From: Arabidopsis thaliana
Lineage: Eukaryota; Streptophyta; Magnoliopsida; Brassicales; Brassicaceae
Assembly: GCF_000001735.4 (NCBI RefSeq)
Contig: NC_003074.8
Coordinates: 14,453,261-14,517,260 of the forward strand
Direction: 5' to 3'
DNA: 64,000 nt
The first letter of the stretch is position 1. Each line of letters starts with the position of its first letter. The notes below the pieces were generated by a model. That model did not search any database and was not told where the DNA came from. It saw only the letters and a program-made list of their open reading frames with translations. Of this stretch, positions 56,528 through 64,000 are shown in pieces. Position numbers and translations under genes: made by a program.

Positions 56528-56836
56528 GAGTGAGGACTTGTGTAAGGGAAGGGAGATAAAACTTGGTCACCAAGTTGGCTCTAGGACGAAACTTGCTCAC
56601 CAAGTTGGCTCGCCCAGGTGGATTCGGCTCTAAGTTGGCTCGGATGGCTTGGGACGAAACTTGGTCACCAAGTTGGCTTCGCCCAAATGGATTTGGCTTC
56701 AAGTTTCAAGACTTGGGCTCTACTCTGGCTTCTGCGGGTTATAAATACTCGGCCCCTCTTCTCATTCTCGCACCATTCTCTCTTCTTTTTCTCTTGCCCT
56801 TCTTTCTTGCCCGGGATCAATGCGCGGGGTACTACA

Positions 56837-57950
56837 TTGACAGCCGCTCCAATTCTAGCAGTGCGGGAGCCAAATAAACCATATGCTCTTTATACCGACA
56901 ACTCAAGTGTTGGCTTGGGATGTGTCCTTATGCAAGAAGGAAAGGTGATTGCCTATGCATCACGGCAATTAAGACGACATGAGGAGAACTATCCTACTCA
57001 CGATTTAGAGATGGCTGCTGTAGTATTCCCATTGAAGACACGGAGATCATACCTATACGGGAAAACAATACACATGTTTACGAACAACCAAAGTCTTAAG
57101 TACTTATTCACGCAGCCAGATTTGAATCTACGGCAACGGAGATGGATGGAATTCATCACCAATTATGATATGAAGATTTAGTATCATCCGGGGAAGGCTA
57201 ATGTGGTGGCAAACGCCTTAAGTTGCCGAAAAACGGAAGTAGATGTTGAGAAAGATCTAGAGTCACTAACCGATGAGTTCAAGAAAGTAAGTATGTTAAC
57301 TTTAAAAGGTGAATCTAGTAAGCCCTTGGGTTTGCAAGCTGTGACTCAAGCAAGCCTACTTCACCGAATTCGAGAGGAACATGTGCAAGATGAAAAGTTG
57401 CAAGAAATCGTGGAGAAATTAAAGACATTAAATGGTCCGAATGCTAGTGGTTATCATCTAGCTGATGACGCCACTTTACTACTCAATGGGAGGATTACAT
57501 TGCATGCCCGTAAAGGATTACGGTAAGAAATTTTGAGGGCAGCACATACTTCTTTATTAAGCATTCATCAAGGAAGTACAAAAATGTACAAGGACATAAG
57601 GAGGTATTATCATTAGCCTGGAATGAAGAGATCAGTGGCAAAGTGGGTAATCCAATGTGATTCATGCCAAAGTGTGAAGGTGGAACATCAAGTGCAAGTA
57701 GGTTTACTACGCAAACTACCAATTCAAGCATGGTGATAGGAGTCAATCTCGAATGCGGGAACAGAAGAATATAAGGATTCTACAAATTCATGTATTTTGG
57801 GGAAAGCAAAATCGTAGGGTTACTACATGGGAAGATGAAGAGACGTTCCATGCAAAGTATCCACAGTTTTCTGAACAGAAAATGAAGAAGATGAAGCCGG
57901 ACCATCCAATCCTTTTGGAATTCAAGATGAATTCTATTAAAGGGGGAGAA
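56837..57950 (+). pseudogene. pol remnant of element C (RNase H to integrase, plus C-terminus)
   Basis: Directly after the element [77 protein letters not shown] (VADALS expected). Then an integrase zinc region: HTSLLSIHQGSTKMYKDIRR, CDSCQSVKVEHQ. At about 57745 (WESIS) the frame jumps to a terminal segment, VTTWEDEETFHAKYPQF with HPILLEF, the usual gypsy pol C-terminus. The integrase core is thus deleted. Stops at 57180, 57525 and 57615. The C-terminus is followed by a purine tract and the 3' LTR. Confidence 0.85.
57939..57950 (+). promoter_or_regulatory. Polypurine tract of element C
   Basis: AAAGGGGGAGAA immediately before the 3' LTR start TGTAGTGACC; the plus-strand DNA primer in reverse transcription of gypsy elements. 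Confidence 0.85.
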
Positions 57951-58595
57951 TGTAGTGACCCGCATAAGGGCATCGGGAACATGCAAAAGACTGAATGAGA
58001 GAAAGTTACCCCGAAAACATGGCTGATTGACCATACGTACCCAAAAGGTGATAAACACTCAATGGGTAAAAGAAATAACTATATGGGCAATGATGGGCAA
58101 CACGGGTGTGTCACGGGCAAAGTTTGCCCCATCGGATATGGTTTCTGAGTGTTCCGGATATGGTTTGGTTGCATGATCATACACTTTTACATTCATTGAT
58201 TGATTTCGTGAATCATATAACTGATGATTTATGACATGAAGGATGGATATTGGTTGCATATGTGATCTTTTAGATTCTTATGCTACAGTTATGGATGGGA
58301 GGTTGTTTTGAGATATTAATGATTTTATTTGTTAGATTAACCATATGTTTCATAAAGTCTTGAATTCTTGGGTCTTTGTACGTGGTGCTTGTGGTAGGAG
58401 GCAAAGACCATAAGCATACCAAGATCGTGATATGTCTGACGTTTGTAGGGAACCGTGCTATGATGGGGTCTTGTAACGCTATTAATTGATCGCCATGTAA
58501 TGCGAAGGACTTGAAGAGATGGGGCTAGCTATCCTGGCCGAGTGTCTACACGACGGTGTAGCGTTTTGGTAGAGATGATCCAGTTACATGACTAG
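57951..58595 (+). mobile_element. 3' LTR of element C
   Basis: Starts TGTAGTGACCCGCATAAGG like the copy at 50208 and aligns with it to about 58440, with an internal deletion near 58125. 58440-58595 is the LTR end, which is missing from the 50208 copy. Reverse transcriptase coding of element D begins at about 58598, so the exact LTR end and target duplication are not visible. Confidence 0.75.
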
Positions 58596-58597
58596 GA

Positions 58598-60540
58598 AAC
58601 CCATGAGGAACACGTAAGGGCAGTGTTAACGAGTCTGTGGGAGCAGAAGCTCTTCGCCAAGATAAGCAAATGCAGCTTTTGGCAAAGAAGCATATGGTTC
58701 CTAGGGCATATAGTGTACAAGGAAGGCGTCTCAATAGATCCATAAAAGATAAGGACTATTAGAGAATCGCCGACCCCAAAAAATGCGACCAAAGTAAGGA
58801 GTTTCCTAGGGTTGACATACTATTACAAGAATTTTGTGAATGGATTCGCAACAATAGCCCAAGCCATGACCAAGTTAACTCGGAAAGAAGCAAAATTCAC
58901 TTTGTTCGAGGAATGCGAAAAAAGTTTCCCCAAGTTAAAGGATATGCGTACAAGTGCACCGGTTCTTGTTTTGCCGGAAGCCGACGAGCGCTATGGAGTA
59001 TATACGGATGCTTCAATAAAAAGGCTGGGTTGTGTACTTATGCAAAAAGAGAAGGTGATCGCCTATGCCTGTCGGTACTTGCGGAAGCATGAGGGCAATT
59101 ACCCAACTCACGACTTGGAGATGGCAGCCTTGATTTTCGCACTTCAGATATGGAGATCATATCTCTATGGATCTAACATGCAAATAATCACCGACCACAA
59201 GAGTCTTAACTATATATTCACACAGCCGGAATTGAACCTCTACAAAGGAGATGGATGAAACTTGTGACAGCTTACGATATTAACATAGTTTACCATCCAT
59301 GAAAGGCAAACACTTTGGCCGACTCTCTAAGCCGAAGAAGGGCATAGGTAACCACAAAAAGAACAAAGAAAAATTGATCGAAACAATCAGTGCGATGAGT
59401 CTCAATGCCTTGGAAGTAGATATGAAACCGTTAGGGTTAAGTGTGGCAGACAAGGCCGACTTACTAACGCGAATCTGTATAGGTCAAGGGAAGGATGAGA
59501 ACTTGAAGAAGGTACCACCGAATGAGAAAACTGAGTACGAAACATCGAAAAACGGGACAATCGTGGTCAATGGATAAGTAAGAGTACTAGACGACAAAGA
59601 ACTCAAGGAAGATATTCTTCGAGAAGCTCACCAATTCAAATTCTCAATTCACCTAGGGATGAACAAGATGCACCGGAACATCAAGAGGTACTACCAATAC
59701 AAAGGCATGAAAAGAGATATAGCGGAATGGATATCCTAGTGCCCGACCTGAAAGTCGGTAAAAGCCGAACAACAAGTCTGAGTGGCTTGTTACAAACGAT
59801 GTCAATGCCCAAATGGAAATGGGACCACATTACAATGGACTTTGTAACTGGGCTGCCCACTACACGGGCAAAGAAGGACGCAATATGGGTGAAAGTCAAT
59901 AGACTAACCAAGTCAGCCCATCTCATTGCAATCAAGAAAATGGATGGAGTGAAAGCTATAGCCGATGAGTACATTGATGAGATTGTAAGATTTCACGGTG
60001 TACCGGTGAGCATAGTACCCGTTGGAGACTCACGATTCACTTCCCATTTTTGGAAGGCATTCCAAAAAGCTTTGGGAACAAGAATCAACATGAGTAGGAC
60101 CTATCACCAGCAAACGGACAAGCAGTCGGAAAAGACTATACGGACGTTGGAGGAATGTCTACAACAACAGTTTCCAAGTGAGTATAGGGATGTCTCCATA
60201 TGAAGCTTTATACGGCTGACCATGCCGCACACCAATGTGTTGGACACAAGTAGGAGAGCAAAGCATGATTGGGGCGGACTTATAAATACAACCCATTCGG
60301 CAAAGCTTGTGGACACAACACTATACACCAAAACTTTCACCAAAACTTAAGAGAGAAATTGGAAGAGAAACACTATTCTTTCGAAGGGTACAAGCGACGG
60401 AAAGAGATAGTGGATGCCTTGGAGATCAAACCTTTGGTAACTCCCGGATCGATGAATCCGGCGGAGGCCGAGAAAACAACTGGTCTAATGACCATGGTGA
60501 GGCATAACTGTACCAACGTGAGATTGAACGATCTATGAGG
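58598..60540 (+). pseudogene. pol remnant D (RT end, RNase H, integrase), possibly the rest of element B
   Basis: Plus-strand pieces: [38 protein letters not shown], RNase H ([40 protein letters not shown]), a stretch with SVADKADLLTRI, then integrase with MPKWKWDHITMDFVTGLPTT, RLTKSAHLIAIKKMDG, VPVGDSRFTSHFWKAF and QTDKQSEKTIRTLEECLQQQ. The acidic D, D and E positions of the integrase core are present. Downstream (60200-60540) the C-terminal part is only traceable in fragments. The reverse transcriptase before LWEQK is missing. It has the strand and domain position expected for the continuation of element B, interrupted by C. The remaining bases to 60780 are unassigned. Confidence 0.8.
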
Positions 60541-60779
60541 GGCTAGGGAATTTGGTTAACGCATCCTACTTATGATATTTTGTTCTAACGATATGTGATA
60601 TGTCTGGGGGTGAAACATGGGGAGCATCATAGCATGTGCATGATCGCTTAGTGTAAACCACAACAATCTTATCTTTCGTTGATATCAGGATATGACCAAG
60701 TTCGTGGGAAGGATTTGGCTTAGCGGGAGGGATGGCTTTCCGGGCAAGTGGGAGGTGTCATCATCGCTTCCAAGTGTAG

Positions 60780-61400
60780 TTATAATGAAGTTCCAAAGAA
60801 GAAAGATGACAGACAAAGACAGTGGTTGTCTCAGAACAAGTCAATGACATAATTCCAAGGAGGATTCCAGAGAAGCTACCCGACCCACGACGCTTTGTAC
60901 TTGATTGCTCAATCTCACCTGACAGGTTTCCTAGTTCTCTTTGTGATCTTGGCTCTTGTATCAATTTGATGACTCATTCTATTGTTGTAAGACTTGGAAT
61001 GACATATTTCAAGGCTACTAGGATTACTCTTCTCCTAGGTGATCGCTCAAAGAGAATCCCTGAAGGTATCTTAGAAGATGTTCTACTGAAAATTGCAAAA
61101 TGCTTGATTCCAACCGACTTCGTGGTTTTTGAATATGAAGAAGAACCTCCAGATTCCCTTATTATGGGAAGATCATTCTTAGCTACTGCTGGTGCTCAGA
61201 TAGACGTGAAGCACAACCAAATTGCTTTGCATATGTGTGATGTTATTATGACTTTTTACATGGACAAGATGAGGAAACCACCTATGATTGATGGTCAGGC
61301 ATTCTCTGTAGAGACCTCTAGAGACACAATTGTTGATCCTGACCAGCTACTAAGTACAAGCAAGCGTCCACATGAATCAAGCTCCAAAATATTTTTATTT
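60780..61400 (+). pseudogene. Athila protease region
   Basis: One frame (60822-61433) reads RIPEKLPDPRRFVLDCSI, FPSSLCDLGSCINLMTHSIV, RLGMTYFKATRITLLLGDRS, PEGILEDVLLKI, TDFVVFEYEEEPPDSLIMGR and SFLATAGAQIDVKHNQIAL. This is the retropepsin-like region of Athila polyproteins, with the D-L-G-S core seen in that lineage. It is open for over 190 codons, while its reverse transcriptase is absent. Similarity ends near 61385. Same strand and family as the gag at 45660, so likely the far side of the same element. Confidence 0.85.
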
Positions 61401-62038
61401 ATTCATCAATATATTAAATTTGAGCTCACATAAAAGAAGATACATGTCACCTTGTATATAGAGATAACTTTAATTTATTATATACTAGATAACACCGGCT
61501 TAAATAGGGGGGTGTAAGAAATAAATGCTAATTTTAATCTCTGATATTTGAGTTCTAAATCGTAGTTAACACATTCTATTATGTGAATTTTAACAAAAGG
61601 AAAAATTTCTTTTACGATAGGTGTATCATGACGTACAAACATCAGATTTATCAATTTGCTTGATATAACCAATTACATGTGTATGACAAAACAAAATTAA
61701 TTTAAATAAATGTATATTTATTAAAATTTAAAATTCAGGATATTTTAAAATTTAGAATTTAAAATATGTATCATGTAACGGTTTTGTCATATGTTTCAAT
61801 TTTGCAAAATTCTCGCTATTTCGGAATCAAATTTTTTTGAGAGATAGTTTACAAAATTGTTGATCGACAAATGTGATTGTCGTTCTTTTTGTTAGTATCA
61901 TCTAAAATTTGTGATCAGAGACTTTGATTTTTTTTTCATAATTTGAATTGCTATTTTTATTTAATAAGATACATATAGCTTCCATATAATTATCCTCGTT
62001 ACTTTCTTAAAATAAATTCTTTTTTTCTAAATAAAGTA
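61401..62038. other. AT-rich DNA, no gene recognised
   Basis: Runs of AAATTTAAAATT-type sequence and no open frame of note. A TATACTAGATAACACCGGC line at 61482 resembles the edges of small Helitron-like repeats but could not be matched to a second end. Confidence 0.4.
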
Positions 62039-62406
62039 AAGGTTTGTTGCACTTTGAGGCACTTTGGGAAAACTTAAGTGAATATAGACACTTTCAAAAG
62101 TTGAGGGACTTTCCCTTTTTGTTTAGTGAAAAATGACAATTATGTCTCCGAAAATTAGAATCCGGAAATCATGACTAATTGGTCATCGGTTTTGGTATTG
62201 GTTAATTCGAAAAAGTAAAAACGGTTAATATGTGCAGTTTAAAGGAGCGGATATTAAGAAAGGAGGGTCGTCCAATCAAAACAATTTCAGCATAGCGAGA
62301 TGATGATCTTCAAACACAACAAATTTACGTTGTGTTAGATTTGCTTTTTGAAAAACAAGGAGTTAAAAAAAACTAGTTTCTAGGTTTCAATTTTTGGCTT
62401 ATTAAG
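62039..62406 (+). promoter_or_regulatory. Upstream region of the MULE transposase, possible terminal repeat
   Basis: GGTTTGTTGCACTTTGAGGC, ACTTTGGGAAAAC and GAGGGACTTTCCCTTTTTG (62040-62120) have the repetitive G/C-poor look of MULE terminal inverted repeats in Brassicaceae. The other end lies beyond the window, so this is not proven. No TATA box is clear before the ATG at 62407. Confidence 0.4.
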
Positions 62407-64000
62407 ATGGCGAAGGAGGTACGTTTGTGGAAAATCGCAATTATCAAATCCCAATGTCGTTCATGCTATCTATTACTGTAATCAGTAACTAACAATTTTT
62501 TTTTTATTTATATGACTAGGGTTTGATGGACGACTACATTATGGTTAATTGTGGAGAGTGGTTGTGTTCTTCGAATGGAGAGTTGAAAGTTGAAGACATG
62601 TAACAACCTTTTCTCCAAGGTTGTACCAATATATGAGGAAATAAAATTGGGTGCGTTGAAAGAAACAATTCTGGAGGATTTTTGTGTTAAGGGTGTCAAT
62701 CCTTTGTTAAGTTACTCTGTACCAAATAGGAATATGTTCGTTACAAAGGAAAAGACTCCACCAGTTATGGTTACAAGCGAGATTGGCCTTCAATACTATC
62801 TAAAGGGCCTTAGAGAAAACAGGGGTCTTAACTTGTTTGTGAAGTTAGAGGATAACGTTGATGAGTTTCAATGTAGGGAAGGGATTGATCATCCAAATAT
62901 GAGTTGTAAAACACCTGGAGGTAGTATGAAACGTAAATTAAAAGTATGCATGATACAAATAATGGTTCAAAATATGGTAACAAGCATGCTGGTGATATAT
63001 CTTTTGGGGGTTCAAAATCGCCTAATGTTTTGTTGACTCCGGCTGATGAAGAATTCATAAAATGCATTGAAAGAAGCAGAAGAAAAAATAGGAAGAAGCG
63101 GTGGGCTGAAATCCTCCCCGACTGATATAGACAACGAAAGTGTTATCGTTGATGATGAAGATTACTTATTTGTGGATAATAATATAGAGGAGAATGAAGG
63201 AGAGAGGGATATTTCTGATGATACTATGCCTTGTGGCATATATGATAAAGTGTTATGGGGTAATTTCCTAACGAATGATTATGGTGGCTCAAATGCTGAA
63301 GAGTTGATGCCTAAGGGTGGAGTTGATGCAAGGTACATTGATAAATCTCTTAGGGATTGAGAAATGTAGCAAGGAAGTTGGAGGAAGTGGATGATGAGGA
63401 GTTTGATATCCCACCCTTATTTAAAGACATCGAGTATGAGATAGAGAACATCCCTGATTTGGATATTGACGATGATGATAAAGTGATATACAAGGGGAAA
63501 GTGTATACAAGCAAAGAAGATTGCCAAATTAATGAAAAATGCATGATATGAGTTATTCACCTTTGTAGGAATATCCAAGCTAAGTATAAGAACAAAGCTT
63601 TGACGCAGTTAGTGAAAAATGCATGATATGAGTTTACAAGTGGAGAGTATAAAGAGCTGTATGGTCAGACTAATGCCCTGAACCTAGATTGCAGTCAGTA
63701 TCTACATGGCAAAGGGATGGCTAGTTGGACAAGGCTATATTTCCGGGGTCAGCATTTTAATTTGATGACTAGCAATATAGAAGAGACGTTAAAAAAGCGT
63801 TAAACAAGCGAAGATCGTCCCATATTGAGTTGATAAGATTTATTAGGTCTATGTTAACTCGATGGTTTAATGCGCGTTTTGTTTGTAGATTCAATACGAC
63901 AATTGATGTATTCTGGTCATGATCACAGATTGAAACAAGAGGAAATCTATTGTTTATTTGATTTTTCAACACCTACCTATCGTAAATGTTCAATATTTTT
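62407..64000 (+). pseudogene. MULE (MuDR-type) transposase, N-terminal part, runs off the window
   Basis: A tiny first exon (MAKE, 62407-62418) is followed by a GTACGT donor at 62419 and a TGACTAG acceptor at 62519, then GLMDDYIMVNCGEWLCSSNG. After a frameshift near 62600: YEEIKLGALKETILEDF, VTSEIGLQYYLKGLRENRGL, NLFVKLED. Further pieces: DARYIDKSLRD (63320), FDIPPLFKDIEYEIENIPD, LDIDDDDKVIYKGKVYTSKE (63357-63520), then, past a deletion, WTRLYFRGQHFNLMTSNIEE and SSHIELIRFIRSMLTRWFNA (63710-63870). The order matches Arabidopsis-type MuDR transposases, but the central catalytic MULE domain between about 63550 and 63700 is missing. Several frameshifts and stops make it a pseudogene. Confidence 0.8.
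63533..63634 (+). repeat. Direct 22 bp repeat bordering the MULE deletion
   Basis: TGAAAAATGCATGATATGAG plus TT occurs at 63533-63554 and again exactly 80 bases later at 63613-63634. Both copies lie at the point where the transposase catalytic domain is missing. Confidence 0.9.

Larger units (their letters stand above)
55071..56836 (-). mobile_element. 5' LTR of element M
   Basis: In sense it runs TGTAGTACCCCGCGCATTG to GGGGGCGTTACA, 1766 bp. TATA box at 56527-56520 (minus), giving a U3 of about 310 bases. The U3 contains repeated AACTTGG(T/C)GAGCAAG-like and TCGGACGAACTCTC words (56340-56680 on plus). The R/U5 side carries the hairpin at 55515-55535 and the line AAAGGTAACC. The right flank is RNase H coding DNA of element C in the opposite orientation. 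Confidence 0.88.

Overview
This window is plant nuclear DNA from repeat-dense heterochromatin. The AT-rich background, GT/AG introns and mixture of element families (Athila-type and other Ty3/gypsy retrotransposons, CACTA, Helitron and MULE) suggest a pericentromeric region of a Brassicaceae species. This is inferred from family resemblance, not from a database search. I see no intact host gene, rRNA, tRNA or CRISPR. Almost every recognisable protein is a broken transposon protein. The one clear host-derived sequence is a two-exon fragment of a MIRO (mitochondrial Rho) GTPase gene.

Layout. 1-1375: end of an Athila LTR, primer-binding site and gag remnant (+). 1570-8369: an Athila ORF1 (-) split in two by a CACTA element (2549 to about 7275) that carries a nearly complete multi-exon transposase. 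8405-9586: tandemly repeated AT-rich DNA. 9587-14755: Ty3/gypsy element with 5' LTR, gag remnant and full pol order, lacking its 3' end. 15729-17410: second, decayed CACTA transposase (-). 17411-20768: AT-rich, mostly unassigned. 20769-25655: Athila LTR pieces (-) with a 2.2 kb gypsy LTR inserted (+) and an LTR fragment. 25669-29950: Helitron Rep half (-). 30168-33850: three LTR-type blocks. 33857-35647: Helitron helicase half (+). 35698-41172: three Athila-type LTRs (-), with the MIRO fragment between the first two. 42170-44275: 3' end of a MULE transposase (-) interrupted by a 1.6 kb LTR.

44335-61400 reads as a nest. An Athila element (+) has its LTR and gag on the left and its protease on the right. 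Inside is a gypsy element B/D (+). B contains a solo LTR (-, 48301-49891) and element C (+, from 50208). C in turn contains element M (-, to 56836), and a deletion removed the facing ends of C and M. The window ends in the N-terminal part of another MULE transposase (+, 62407-64000).

The elements do not act together as a pathway; the order records successive insertions, LTR-LTR recombination, deletions and probably one inversion. The observations most worth following are a stem-loop kept by compensatory base changes at the same place in five gypsy LTRs, the Helitron whose Rep and helicase halves point at each other and would be rejoined by one inversion, and the intron-containing MIRO capture.
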